64,000 bases of DNA, from the NCBI RefSeq assembly GCF_000284035.1, contig NC_016887.1, positions 124,001 through 188,000 on the forward strand. The letters run 5' to 3'. The DNA is from Nocardia cyriacigeorgica GUH-2 (GTDB lineage Bacteria; Actinomycetota; Actinomycetes; Mycobacteriales; Mycobacteriaceae). The translations under genes and the position numbers were made by a program. Below the pieces are notes generated by a model, which made no database searches, was not told the origin of the DNA, and saw only the letters and a program-made list of their open reading frames with translations. Of the stretch, positions 8,902-18,113 are shown piece by piece; the stretch's first letter is position 1, and each line of letters opens with the position of its first letter.

Positions 8902-10578
8902 TCACTTCAAGAACCCGATCTTCGTGTAGTCATAGGACGCGAGCCCGGGTGCTCCGTAATTGGCGAGGTCCGCGCGGACCGCGACATTACCGGCCGACTG
9001 CACCAGTGGAAGGGAGAAACCGATCTCGAACAGCTTGCGATCGATCTCGTTGGCGATATCGATCGCCTTCTTCGGATCGAGTTCGGCCAGCGCCTTGTCG
9101 ATGAGGTCGTTGATTTCCGGCGAGCCGATGCGCCCGTAATTGCCCTGAAGATCGTTCGGGTCGTAGCGGTAGACCTGCGGCAAATTCTTCAGCGCGAAGA
9201 CATCGCTGGACCACACCCACTGCCCGGCGTCGAAATCGCCCTTCTGGAACACATCGGTGAACAGACCCTGCCCGGGCCGGGTGTCGATGATGAGCTCGAC
9301 TCCGATCTGCGCGAGGTTCTGCTGGATGATCTGTGCGATCTGAACCCAGCTCTGCGCGTTGTACATGACATCGCGAATGGTGAGTCGTCGACCGTCTTTC
9401 TCCCGGAACTCACCGTTGAGCTTCCAACCCAACGCGTCCAGTTCTCGTGCCGCGGCTTCCGGATCGAATGGCAGGCTGTTGTCCTGATAGCCCATCTGGC
9501 CTTGGACATAGACGTGGTTGTTGAGTGGTTCAGGATTCGCCACGAGACCGTTCTGCATGGCGACGGCAATACCCTTGCGGTCGATAGCCTTCGAGATCGC
9601 GACCCGCACCCTCGGGTCTTCCAGAATCGAGCCCGGCGCGCCATTGAAGGTCAGGTGTGACCAGCTGTTGCCCGGTGCACGCCGGATTTCCACGCCGGGC
9701 GTGCTCTGCGCGGTACGCATATCGTCGATACTGGCTACGCCGACCGCGTCGATCTCATTGTTCTGCAATGCCGGGATCACGGCCTCGCTCGCCAGCACGG
9801 TGAAGGTGATGGTATCGAGCTTGGGGGTGTCGCCCCACCATTTCGGATTACGGCCGAGCACGACACGGCCCTGCGCCTTGTCCACGGACTGGATGATGAA
9901 CGGGCCCGCGGAAAGGCTGAGACCGTCGAGCTGGCTCCTGTTGAATGCCTCGGGCGTGCTGGTCACCGAAGCGGGCAACAGGAATGCCTCACCCGCGAAT
10001 TGGCCCTGCCAGTCGGCGTAATGCTCCTTGAAGGTGATGATCGCCTGGCGGTCGTCGACACCGCGCTCCACCTTCTCGACCCGGTCGAAACCGAAGGTCA
10101 TCTTGATCAGGTATTCGGGGTTCTCACCGCTCAGCGCTGCGGCCTGGGATCGCATATCCTCCCAGGTGATCGGCGTCCCGTCCGACCAGACCGCTTCCGG
10201 GTTGATGGTGTACACGACCCGCTGCGGATTGGTATCGGTGAGTTCGACGCTGGTGAAGTAATCGGTATTGACCGACAGCTCACCCGAAGCGCTGGTGTGG
10301 AACGCGCGCGGCATCAGCGGGCGTTCGACCGCGCTGACTTCGCCGTCCGAGTCGATATGCAGGGCATTCCACTGTTCGGGGAAGGAACTCAGGGCCAACC
10401 GGAGATTTCCTCCGTCGCGCAGTTCGGAGACATCCCGCGGGTTGATGTCATTCGACGTGCCGAGCGCAGCGACCTCCGCGCCGGGTGCCGGATCATCCGA
10501 ACTCGAACATCCGGACAGGACCAGACCGGTCGCGACGGCCGCGATGGCCACACGTATACCGAGGGAGTGGATCCGCAC
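8902..10578 (-). CDS. dppA: Dipeptide ABC importer substrate-binding lipoprotein (second of two)
   Basis: 558 residues, GTG start after a strong AGGAGG. The lipobox VLSGC gives Cys24, the same position as in its neighbour. The two align almost end to end (shared stretches include NDINPRDVSELR/NDINPHDVSELR, WSDGTPITWED, RAPGNSWSH and NLAQIGV) but differ throughout, so the duplication is not recent. Both end in the same DYTKIGFLK tail. Different ligand preference for the same permease is the likely benefit (inference). It follows the ATPase gene by 10 bp. Confidence 0.85.
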   Translation of the reverse strand: MRIHSLGIRVAIAAVATGLVLSGCSSSDDPAPGAEVAALGTSNDINPRDVSELRDGGNLRLALSSFPEQWNALHIDSDGEVSAVERPLMPRAFHTSASGELSVNTDYFTSVELTDTNPQRVVYTINPEAVWSDGTPITWEDMRSQAAALSGENPEYLIKMTFGFDRVEKVERGVDDRQAIITFKEHYADWQGQFAGEAFLLPASVTSTPEAFNRSQLDGLSLSAGPFIIQSVDKAQGRVVLGRNPKWWGDTPKLDTITFTVLASEAVIPALQNNEIDAVGVASIDDMRTAQSTPGVEIRRAPGNSWSHLTFNGAPGSILEDPRVRVAISKAIDRKGIAVAMQNGLVANPEPLNNHVYVQGQMGYQDNSLPFDPEAAARELDALGWKLNGEFREKDGRRLTIRDVMYNAQSWVQIAQIIQQNLAQIGVELIIDTRPGQGLFTDVFQKGDFDAGQWVWSSDVFALKNLPQVYRYDPNDLQGNYGRIGSPEINDLIDKALAELDPKKAIDIANEIDRKLFEIGFSLPLVQSAGNVAVRADLANYGAPGLASYDYTKIGFLK

Positions 10579-10588
10579 GGCAAACCTC

Positions 10589-12475
10589 CTATCGGCTTAC
10601 GACGGGCTCGGGCACCGCGTCGATCAGTGACCGGGTGTACTCGTGTTCAGGGTTGCCGAAGATCTGTTCCGCCGGTCCGGATTCGACGATCTTGCCGCGG
10701 TACATGACCGCGATGTCGTGGGCGAGGTTGCGGACCACCGACAGGTCGTGGGAGACGAACAGGTAGGACAGGCCGCGTTCGGCTTGCAGGTCGCGCAGCA
10801 GGTTGAGCACGCCGGCCTGGATGGAGACGTCGAGGGAGGAGACCGGTTCGTCGAGGACCAGCAGCTCGGGGTCGAGGGCCAGGGCGCGGGCGATGCTGAT
10901 GCGTTGCTTCTGGCCGCCGGAGAAGTCGGCGGGGTAGCGGTCGGCGTGTTCGGGTCGCAGGCCGACCTGTTCGAGCAATTGCGGTACCCGGCGGGCGATT
11001 TCGGCGCGCGGGCGGCCGTCGATGCGCAGTGGTTCGGCGATGGCGTCGTGGATGGGCAGGCGCGGGTCGAGCGAGGCGGTGGGGTCCTGGAAGACGATCT
11101 GCATCTTGCGGCGGATCTCGCGTTTGCGGGCCTTGGTCAGGCTCGCGACGTCGCTGCCGAGGATTTCGATGCTGCCGGCTTCCGGACGCACCAGGTCCAG
11201 GATCTGGGTGAGCGTGGTGGATTTCCCGGATCCGGATTCGCCCACCAGCGCCAGCGTGCGGCCCTTGCGAACCTCGAAGCTGATGCCGTCGACGGCACGC
11301 ACCTCGCCCTTGCGGCGGCGCAACACCACACCGGAGGTGATCGGGAAGGTTTTCACCAGGTCACGCACCCGCAGCACCACTTCGGGTTCGGTGTCGGCGA
11401 CCCGTTCCGGCTCGGTGATGTCGCGGCGGTAGGCCTCGAACAGCTCCGCCGAACCCACCTCGGAGGTGCGGATGCAGGCGGCGGAATGACCGGGGCCGGT
11501 GCGTTCCAGCGGGGGTTCGGCGGCGCGGCATTCGTCGATGGAAACCGGGCAGCGCGGTGCGAACGAGCAGCCCGGCGGCAGCGCGTGCATGGCGGGCGGG
11601 GCGCCGACGATCGGGATCAGCGGGGCCCGGGCGGGGCCGTCCATGCGCGGGATCGAGCCGAGCAGACCGACCGTGTACGGCATCCGCGGCGTGGTGAACA
11701 GCGCTGTGGTGGCGGCGGTTTCGACGATCTTGCCCGCGTACATCACCGCGACCCGGTCGGCGAGGGTGGCCGCGATACCCATGTCGTGGGTGATCATGAT
11801 GACGCCGGCGCCGGTGATGTCGCGGGCCTTGCGCAGCAGGTTCAGGATCTGCTTCTGCACGGTGACGTCGAGCGCGGTGGTTGGCTCGTCGCAGATGATC
11901 AGCGCCGGATCGTTGGCGATCGCCATGGCGATGACCACGCGCTGGCGCATACCGCCGGAGAACTCGTGCGGGAACGCCTTCGCGCGCATCTCCGGATCCG
12001 GGATGCCCACCAGATCGAGCAATTCGACGGCCCGTTTCGCGGCGTCGGCCTTGCTCATCGCACCGTGCGCCAGCAGCGCCTCGGCGATCTGATCGCCCAC
12101 TCGGTACACCGGCGTCAGGGCCGACAGCGGGTCCTGGAACACCATGCTGATCGAGCTGCCGCGCAGCTTGGACAGCTGCTTGTCGCCGAGCCCGAGCAGC
12201 TCCCGTCCACGCAGCCGGATCGAGCCGTTGATCCTGGCCTGTTCCGGCAGCAGCCCCATCACCGCCAGCGAGGACACCGACTTGCCGGAACCGGATTCGC
12301 CGACGATCGCGAGCACTTCCCGGTCGTTGACGGTGTAGCTGACCCCGCGCACGGCATCGACGCGGCCTTCCTCGCTGGGGAAGGAGACCCGCAGGTCGCT
12401 CACCTCGAGCAGCGGCGCTGTCGAGGACTTCTCCGGCGGGCTCTGCTCGACGGTAGTGGTTTCGCTGCTGCTCAT
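10589..12475 (-). CDS. dppD: Dipeptide ABC importer ATPase, two fused nucleotide-binding domains
   Basis: 628 residues containing two complete ABC ATPases. Each half has a Walker A (GESGSGKS), a signature (FSGGMRQR in the first, FSGGQKQR in the second) and a Walker B with catalytic Glu ([18 protein letters not shown]). After the first domain comes the CSFAPRCP Cys motif of oligopeptide transporter ATPases. In many bacteria DppD and DppF are separate proteins; the fused form matches mycobacterial DppD. The ATG overlaps the upstream permease stop by 4 bp. Confidence 0.92.
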   Translation of the reverse strand: MSSSETTTVEQSPPEKSSTAPLLEVSDLRVSFPSEEGRVDAVRGVSYTVNDREVLAIVGESGSGKSVSSLAVMGLLPEQARINGSIRLRGRELLGLGDKQLSKLRGSSISMVFQDPLSALTPVYRVGDQIAEALLAHGAMSKADAAKRAVELLDLVGIPDPEMRAKAFPHEFSGGMRQRVVIAMAIANDPALIICDEPTTALDVTVQKQILNLLRKARDITGAGVIMITHDMGIAATLADRVAVMYAGKIVETAATTALFTTPRMPYTVGLLGSIPRMDGPARAPLIPIVGAPPAMHALPPGCSFAPRCPVSIDECRAAEPPLERTGPGHSAACIRTSEVGSAELFEAYRRDITEPERVADTEPEVVLRVRDLVKTFPITSGVVLRRRKGEVRAVDGISFEVRKGRTLALVGESGSGKSTTLTQILDLVRPEAGSIEILGSDVASLTKARKREIRRKMQIVFQDPTASLDPRLPIHDAIAEPLRIDGRPRAEIARRVPQLLEQVGLRPEHADRYPADFSGGQKQRISIARALALDPELLVLDEPVSSLDVSIQAGVLNLLRDLQAERGLSYLFVSHDLSVVRNLAHDIAVMYRGKIVESGPAEQIFGNPEHEYTRSLIDAVPEPVVSR

Positions 12476-13395
12476 GCCTTCGCCTTAGCCTTCCGCGACC
12501 GGGCCCGCTTGGCACTCGGATCGAATGCGTCGCGCAGCCCGTCACCCACCAGATTCGCGCACAACACCGTGATGATCAGCAGACCACCGGCGAACAGGAA
12601 CAGCCACGGGTAGGTCAGCGCGGACTTGGTGCCCGAAGCGATCAGCGAACCCAGCGAGACGTCGGGGGGCTGCACACCGAAGCCGAGGAAGCTGAGCCCG
12701 GTCTCGGCCATGATCGAGGCGCCGACGGTGAGCGTGGTGTCGATGATCAGGATCGAGGCGATATTGGGCACGATATGACTGAGGATCACCGTGCGGGTGG
12801 GCGCGCCCATATAGCGTGCGGCCCGGACGAATTCGCGTTCGCGCAGGCTCAGCGTCAACCCGCGCACGATCCGCGCGCTGATCATCCAGCCGAACAGCGC
12901 CAGCAGCAGGATCAGCAGCAGAATCGACCCGCTGCCCTTGGTGCGCGGGGCGAACAGCGCGATGATGATGAAGCTCGGCACCACCAGCAGCAGGTCGACG
13001 AACCACATGATGGCTTTATCGGTCCAGCCGCCGAGCAGTCCGGCGATGGAACCGGCCAGTGCGGCGATGGTGGTGGAGATGATGGCCACGCAGAAGCCGA
13101 TGATCAGCGATTTCTGGAGTCCGCGCAGCGTCTGCGCGAGCACGTCCTGGCCGATCTGGGTGGTGCCGAACGGATGCTCCGGGCTCGGCGGTTTCAGCAG
13201 CGCGGTGTAGTCGAGCTGCTGATAGTCGTAGGGCAGGAACGGCGGCAGCGCGAAACTGACGATGAACAGCAGCACCAGGATGATCGCGCCGGCGACGGCC
13301 GGTTTGTTGCGCAGGAAACGGCGCAGGACCAGCTTGCGCCGCCCGGTGGCCGCGACCTCCGGAGCTCCTTGGACGATGATCTCGGCTTCGGTCAA
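12472..13395 (-). CDS. dppC: Dipeptide ABC importer permease (DppC type)
   Basis: About 307 residues if translation starts at the TTG at 13395, which overlaps the stop of the preceding permease gene (4 bp). The frame stays open further upstream, but that part lies inside the other permease and looks non-coding. The protein has six hydrophobic segments, a DppC-type N-terminus ([17 protein letters not shown]) and the permease EAA loop ([21 protein letters not shown]). It pairs with DppB to form the channel energised by DppD. Confidence 0.88.
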   Translation of the reverse strand: MTEAEIIVQGAPEVAATGRRKLVLRRFLRNKPAVAGAIILVLLFIVSFALPPFLPYDYQQLDYTALLKPPSPEHPFGTTQIGQDVLAQTLRGLQKSLIIGFCVAIISTTIAALAGSIAGLLGGWTDKAIMWFVDLLLVVPSFIIIALFAPRTKGSGSILLLILLLALFGWMISARIVRGLTLSLREREFVRAARYMGAPTRTVILSHIVPNIASILIIDTTLTVGASIMAETGLSFLGFGVQPPDVSLGSLIASGTKSALTYPWLFLFAGGLLIITVLCANLVGDGLRDAFDPSAKRARSRKAKAKA

Positions 13396-14369
13396 CTCAC
13401 ACGCACCCTGGGATCGAGAATCGCGTACACGATGTCGGACAACAGCCCCGACACCAGCACCACCAAGCCCGCGAACGCCGTCACCGTGACCACGACGTAC
13501 AGGTCCTGGGCGTTGATCGAATCGACCAGCCATTCGCCCACGCCGTGCCAGCCGAAGATCTTCTCGGTGAAGGTGGCGCCGGTGATGAGGCCGCCGAGGC
13601 TGTAGGCGAACAGCGTGGCCATCGGGATCAGCGCGGTGCGCAGGCCGTGTTTGTAGAGGGCCTTGCTGCGGGTCAGGCCCTTGGCGCGGGCGGTGCGGAT
13701 GAAATCGCTTTGCAGCACGTCGAGCATGGCGTTGCGCTGGTAGCGGCTGTAGCCGGCCATACCGCCGAGGGCCAGCGTCAGCGTGGGCAGCACCAGATGC
13801 TGGAGCCGGTCCACCAATTGGGCGCCGAAGCCTTCGATCGTGCTGGCCGAGGTCTCGCCGGTATAGAGGAAGATCTGCTGGCCGGTCAGCGAGTTGATCT
13901 CCAGCGCACCGTATTTCAACAGCGTCGCGAGCAGGAACACCGGTGTGGACAGGATCAGCAGCGACACGATCGTGGTGAAATAGTCGCTGAACTTGTACTG
14001 CCGGATCGCCCCGGCGGCGCCGATCAGCACACCGAGCACGGTGCCGACGATCGAGCCGATGATCAGCAGCCGCAGCGAGACCCCCACGCGGCGCGGCAAT
14101 TCCTCACTCACCGGCTGCCCGGCCAGGGTGGTGCCGAAATCTCCTTGCGGGATGCCCTTGATCCAGGTGAGATAGCGCTGCGGGATGGGCTCGTCCAGGT
14201 GCAGTTCCTCGGCCTTGGCGTCGATCACCGATTGCGGCGGCCGCGGATTGCGCTGTTCCAGGCTGTCGAGCGGGCGAAAGGTCAGTGACGCGAGGCTGAA
14301 CGTGAGAAATGAGGCCAGCAGCAACAGCACGACATAGTTGAGCGCACGTCGTAGCAAAAAGCCGGTCAT
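13392..14369 (-). CDS. dppB: Dipeptide ABC importer permease (DppB type)
   Basis: 325 residues from the ATG at 14369, preceded by GAGGGGACCG; an in-frame ATG 15 codons earlier lacks a ribosome site. The N-terminus (MTGFLLRRALNYVVLLLLASFLTFSLA) is typical of DppB/OppB, followed by six membrane segments and the EAA loop (FIRTARAKGLTRSKALYKHGLRTALIP). It is the first gene of the importer unit dppB-dppC-dppD-dppA-dppA-membrane protein. The 173 bp to the divergent phosphatase gene should hold its promoter. Confidence 0.9.
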   Translation of the reverse strand: MTGFLLRRALNYVVLLLLASFLTFSLASLTFRPLDSLEQRNPRPPQSVIDAKAEELHLDEPIPQRYLTWIKGIPQGDFGTTLAGQPVSEELPRRVGVSLRLLIIGSIVGTVLGVLIGAAGAIRQYKFSDYFTTIVSLLILSTPVFLLATLLKYGALEINSLTGQQIFLYTGETSASTIEGFGAQLVDRLQHLVLPTLTLALGGMAGYSRYQRNAMLDVLQSDFIRTARAKGLTRSKALYKHGLRTALIPMATLFAYSLGGLITGATFTEKIFGWHGVGEWLVDSINAQDLYVVVTVTAFAGLVVLVSGLLSDIVYAILDPRVRVS

Positions 14370-14542
14370 CGGTCCCCTCGAGTCCAGGTGTAGCCCCCGA
14401 TCATAGGGAGCCACCGGCCACCGCGCGCGCCCGACGGGCTACCAGCGTGTTCATCTTTCGGCCAACTCGAATCCCCGCGGCCCGGCAACCGCTCGGCGCG
14501 CCCGGGTGGGCGGCGCGGCGGCGCGCGCGCGAAGACAGCACA

Positions 14543-15382
14543 ATGGAATGGGTGACCCGTGTGCAGCTGCCGAAGCCGGTACTCGTCGCCTCCGATGTGG
14601 ACGGCACCCTCATCGACCCCGAGGAGCGGGTGACCGCGCGCACCAAAGCCGCCGTCGGCGCCGTGGTCGCCGACGGCGTGCCGTTCGTGCTGGCGACCGG
14701 GCGTCCGCCGCGCTGGATCGGCCCGGTGGTGGACGGGCTCGGCTTCGCCCCGCTGTGCGTGTGCGGCAATGGCGCGGTGATCTACGACAGCGCCGCCGAC
14801 CGCGTCCTGACCAGCTGGACCCTCGATATCGACACCCTCGGCTGGATCGCCGACCTCGCCGAGGAGGCGCTACCCGGCTGCGGCCTGGCGGCCGAACGGG
14901 TGGGTGCCAGTGCCCATGACGCGGTGACGCCGCAATTCGTCAGCTCCCCCGAATACGAGCACGCCTGGCTCAACCCCGACGACACCGCCGTCGCCCGGCA
15001 CGAGGTGATCGACGCACCGGCGATCAAGATGCTGATCCGGCTACCCGGCGCCCGCAGCGGCGACATGCTCGCCGCGCTGGCCCCGCTGGTCGGCGACCGC
15101 GCCGACATCACCTACTCCACCGACCACGGGCTGATCGAACTGTCGGCACCCGGCGTCACCAAGGCATCCGGTCTGGTGACCGTCGCCGAACGCCTCGGCG
15201 TCGACCCGGCCGCCGCTATCGCCTTCGGCGATATGCCCAACGACATCCCGATGCTCACCCTCGCCGGCCGCGGCGTCGCCATGGCCAACGCCCACCCCGA
15301 CGCCCTCGCCGCGGCGAACGAAGTGACTACGACCAACGCCGAGGACGGCGTGGCGCGGGTGCTGGAGCGGTGGTGGGTGTGA
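14543..15382 (+). CDS. HAD-superfamily phosphatase, Cof (IIB) type
   Basis: 279 residues. All HAD motifs are present: DVDGTLID (nucleophile Asp), the TGRPPR loop, a conserved Lys in AIKMLIRL and GDMPNDIPML near the C-terminus. The cap between motifs I and III fits subclass IIB, whose members hydrolyse sugar phosphates and similar small phosphates; the substrate is not predictable. The start is uncertain. ATG 14543 has no ribosome site, whereas GTG 14552 lies 7 nt after CACAAT, which could be the -10 box of a leaderless transcript. Confidence 0.85.
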   Translation: MEWVTRVQLPKPVLVASDVDGTLIDPEERVTARTKAAVGAVVADGVPFVLATGRPPRWIGPVVDGLGFAPLCVCGNGAVIYDSAADRVLTSWTLDIDTLGWIADLAEEALPGCGLAAERVGASAHDAVTPQFVSSPEYEHAWLNPDDTAVARHEVIDAPAIKMLIRLPGARSGDMLAALAPLVGDRADITYSTDHGLIELSAPGVTKASGLVTVAERLGVDPAAAIAFGDMPNDIPMLTLAGRGVAMANAHPDALAAANEVTTTNAEDGVARVLERWWV

Positions 15383-15457
15383 GCGTTGTCGCGCTCTCAA
15401 GCCTGTCACGAACGGCCGCTATCGGCTGATGCACGGAACCCCGGGCCGTCTCGACCG

Positions 15458-15476
15458 GGACTGCTCGGAGCAGTCC
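15458..15476. terminator. Hairpin between convergent genes, possible bidirectional terminator
   Basis: GGACTGCT-CGG-AGCAGTCC is a perfect 8-bp stem located 76 bp after the HAD gene stop and downstream of the amidase gene on the other strand. No T tract follows on either strand, so the terminator role is tentative. Confidence 0.35.
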
Positions 15477-15529
15477 GGCGATGCGGCGCCGGGGTTCGAT
15501 GTGTCTGGTCAGCGGTTCTGGTGCGCCGG

Positions 15530-15640
15530 TCAGGGACCGGCGCTGTACGAGGCCGGGACCGGCGTTTCCGGGCCGGAGCTGGTGCCGGGCCCCGGGGAAG
15601 TTACTGCCTCCGGGGCAGGGGCAGGTGCTTCCGGGACTCG
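15530..15640 (-). pseudogene. Out-of-frame continuation of the amidase Pro/Ala tail
   Basis: Directly after the amidase TAG stop (15644-15642), the +1 frame continues on the same strand with VPEAPAPAPEAVTSPGPG and later GPETPVPAS before a stop at 15530. The composition and the PEAP/PAPE spacing match the in-frame tail upstream (PAPEAVPTPAPAPAPETPAP). The simplest reading is that a one- or two-base change in the repeat shifted the frame and shortened the protein by roughly 37 residues. A sequencing error in this GC-rich repeat would look the same. Confidence 0.5.
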
Positions 15641-15641
15641 G

Positions 15642-17897
15642 CTACGGCGCGGGGGCCGGTGTTTCCGGCGCGGGGGCCGGAGCCGGGGTGGGAACTGCTT
15701 CCGGAGCGGGGACAGGTGCCTCCGACCCGGACGGGGCACCCGGGGCCGGTACTTGCGCATCCGCCGGTGCCGGCGCGGGTGTTTGCGTATCCGCCGGTGC
15801 GGGAGCCGGTGCCTGTGCCTCCGCCGGAGCGGGTGCCGGTACCTGCGCATCCGCAGGAGCCGGAATCTGGCCCTCGGCCGGGACAGGTGCCGGTGCCATC
15901 GGGGCGCCCGGGGCCGGTGCGGGGGAGCCCGGTGCCGACACCTGGTCCGGCTTGTTCATTTCCTCCTGATAGGTGTCGTTGTAGGTCTTCCACACCGTGG
16001 TGACGATGCCGGTGACCTGGTTCAGGATCAGCGAGCCGTACTGGAAGTCCTCGCGCAGGCCGTCGGGGACGGGGTAGGAGTTGCCCAGTGGCAGGCCGAG
16101 CACGCCCGCGTCGGCGCCGAGTTCGAGGAAGCGGTCCAGGATCTTGCCGACCACCTCGATCGCCTGGCCGTCCGGCGTCGAATACACGTACCCGTTGACG
16201 AACTTCGCGTACTGCTGGCCCTGCGCGGCGGGCATCGGCTCGGACGCGGCCTGGCCGAGCGGACCATCGGGGCCGCCCTTCGACGCCCAGTACTTGGCGA
16301 TGATGTTGTCGTTGACCATCGTCAGCAGCTTGGCGGTTAGGTTGGCCAGCGCGGCCACATCGGACTGCACCTGCCGCGACGGCGGCGTGCTCCCCGACGC
16401 GCCGGGCGCGCCTGCGGCGATATCGCGGATCCGGTCCATCATCGCGTAGGCGGCGTCGCCGGGGCAGCTGGTGTTGCCGACGTCGCGGTGGGCGAACACG
16501 ATCGGCAACCGCACCTCCTCACCCTGCGCGTACGGGGTGTATTCGGTGCCCTCGGAGTACATGGTGGTGTAGCCCTTGGGGTCCAGCCCGGCGACCTTGG
16601 TGCGCCAGCCGACGAACCGGCCGACCGCGTTGATCATGGGGGTGGACGGCGTCTCGGACTCGTAGTTGCCCATCATCGCCACGCCGGAGGTGTTCTCGTT
16701 GAACCCGCCCGCGTGCGCGCCCTGCACGGCCTTGTCGAGTCCGCCGAAACGGCCCTCGAAGATCTGGCCGTACTTGTCCACCAGCGCGTGGTAGCCGATG
16801 TCGCACCAGCCCAGCGTCTGGGCGTGATAGGTGTAGATCGCGCGGACGATGCCCGCCGATTCGGCCTTGCTGTAGTCGTTGCGGCCCGCGGTGTGGTGCA
16901 CGGTGACACCGCCGAGGCCGTCGTCGTAGGTGGGGGAATCGCAGCGGATGGATTCGTCGGCGCCCCACTGGCTTCGGGTGATCACGGTCGGCCCGCCACC
17001 GGGCAGCGCGGCCGCGACATCGTTGAGTGAGCCGTCGATGGCGCCGCGGCCCGGATCGATCAGCACCGCTTTGAGTTCCGGTTGCGGCTGGTCGGCGGGT
17101 GCGGCGGCCGGCGTCGGCTGGATCGGGGCGCCGTGATCCTGCGGCGGTGCGGCCGGTGCGGGCTTGCGCGTCACCAGGACCTGCACCGCGGTGGTGTTGC
17201 CGACGTAGATGGGTTCGGTGCCCTCGGTGCCGTTCGGCGCGGCATTGTCGGCGGCGCCGGTGTCCAGCGGTTCGGCCTCGTACCAGGGGCCCCAGGTGCC
17301 GTCGGGTTGTTTGGCGCGGATCATCGCCTTGGTGTTCAGCAGATCGTCGGCGGTGAGGGCGACGACGCTGAACGGCGTGTCGCGGGAAAGTTCTTTGACT
17401 TGCGCGCCGACCTCCGACATCAGCTCCGGCGGCACCGCGCCCGGGGCGAGCGCGGGAGTGTTCGGGTCCGCGACGAGGCCGGGGTCGGCGATGAACTGCG
17501 CGCCGGTGGGCATGCGGCCGGGCACGGTCTGGATCTGCGGTGCGGAGGGTTGACTCGCGTCGAACTGGGGTAAGGGAATTTCGCTGGGTAATTGGATGCC
17601 GGGCGGTAACGGAAGCCCCGGCGGCACCGGAACCGAGGCGGGCAGCGGAATCCTGCGCAAATCGGAAAGGCGCAGGTCGGGCAGGTTCAGCCCGGTCAAT
17701 TCACGTAGCGGCAGCACGATATCGGGCGCGGAATTGAGCACTACCTCGGCCAGCTGGGCGGGGACGGCGGCGAGCTGGGTTTCGTTGGCGGTGCGGTAGT
17801 CGGAATCGCTGGGCACGAGGGCGGCCAGCGGGGCCGCTACCGCAAGTGTCGTGACAACCGGGAGCACGTAGGAACGTTTCGGTTTGCGGTAGGGCAC
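15642..17897 (-). CDS. Secreted N-acetylmuramoyl-L-alanine amidase (PGRP type) with LGFP repeats
   Basis: 751 residues from the GTG at 17897, which follows GGGAGAA; an in-frame ATG 22 codons earlier has no such site. A signal peptide (RKPKRSYVLPVVTTLAVAAP) comes first. After a long Pro-rich linker, the amidase_2/PGRP domain spans about residues 305-490: SQWGAD, the zinc ligands in VTVHHTAG and AHRDVGNTSCPGD, and the WCDIGYHALVD segment. LGFP-like units follow (about 535-630: GPLGQAASEP, GVLGLPLGN) and probably bind cell-wall arabinogalactan. The last 100 residues are Pro/Ala-rich. It cleaves the amide between muramic acid and the stem peptide. It resembles Rv3811, which lies near glf in M. 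tuberculosis. Confidence 0.88.
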   Translation of the reverse strand: MPYRKPKRSYVLPVVTTLAVAAPLAALVPSDSDYRTANETQLAAVPAQLAEVVLNSAPDIVLPLRELTGLNLPDLRLSDLRRIPLPASVPVPPGLPLPPGIQLPSEIPLPQFDASQPSAPQIQTVPGRMPTGAQFIADPGLVADPNTPALAPGAVPPELMSEVGAQVKELSRDTPFSVVALTADDLLNTKAMIRAKQPDGTWGPWYEAEPLDTGAADNAAPNGTEGTEPIYVGNTTAVQVLVTRKPAPAAPPQDHGAPIQPTPAAAPADQPQPELKAVLIDPGRGAIDGSLNDVAAALPGGGPTVITRSQWGADESIRCDSPTYDDGLGGVTVHHTAGRNDYSKAESAGIVRAIYTYHAQTLGWCDIGYHALVDKYGQIFEGRFGGLDKAVQGAHAGGFNENTSGVAMMGNYESETPSTPMINAVGRFVGWRTKVAGLDPKGYTTMYSEGTEYTPYAQGEEVRLPIVFAHRDVGNTSCPGDAAYAMMDRIRDIAAGAPGASGSTPPSRQVQSDVAALANLTAKLLTMVNDNIIAKYWASKGGPDGPLGQAASEPMPAAQGQQYAKFVNGYVYSTPDGQAIEVVGKILDRFLELGADAGVLGLPLGNSYPVPDGLREDFQYGSLILNQVTGIVTTVWKTYNDTYQEEMNKPDQVSAPGSPAPAPGAPMAPAPVPAEGQIPAPADAQVPAPAPAEAQAPAPAPADTQTPAPAPADAQVPAPGAPSGSEAPVPAPEAVPTPAPAPAPETPAPAP

Positions 17898-17966
17898 GAG
17901 CTTCTCCCATCGGGTCGAACCAGTGATCCGAGTGCAATCAATGCTTGCGTCGAGATGTCCCAAGGA

Positions 17967-17989
17967 TCACACTAGTCACAAATTTCACA
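17967..17989. promoter_or_regulatory. Three TCACA units at 9-bp spacing, MtrA-like site
   Basis: TCACA occurs at 17967, 17976 and 17985, exactly 9 bp apart, as ATCACACTA, GTCACAAAT and TTCACATAT. The response regulator MtrA of mycobacteria recognises loose direct repeats of the 9-mer GTCACAgcg. The site lies in the 216-bp divergent region between the amidase and the SpoIID/LytB gene, both peptidoglycan enzymes, a class known to be under MtrA control. Confidence 0.5.
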
Positions 17990-18113
17990 TATCTAAACCT
18001 CTGGTTGAGGATTATGTGTGCTCGAATGTAGCTCTCGGATCGTGGCCGGTCTAAACGACATGCCGACAGGCGCCGAACCCTGTCCGGTCCTTGGAACCAA
18101 GGGGAGTGAACGG

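Noticed and set aside
10643-12613. Plus-strand open frame of 656 codons opposite dppD
   Set aside because: Mirror of the two ABC ATPase domains on the minus strand; no motif of its own.
15383-15990. Several open frames across the Pro/Ala repeat region
   Set aside because: The GC-rich repeat opens all frames. Only the amidase frame has conserved domains; the +1 tail is listed separately as a probable frameshift.
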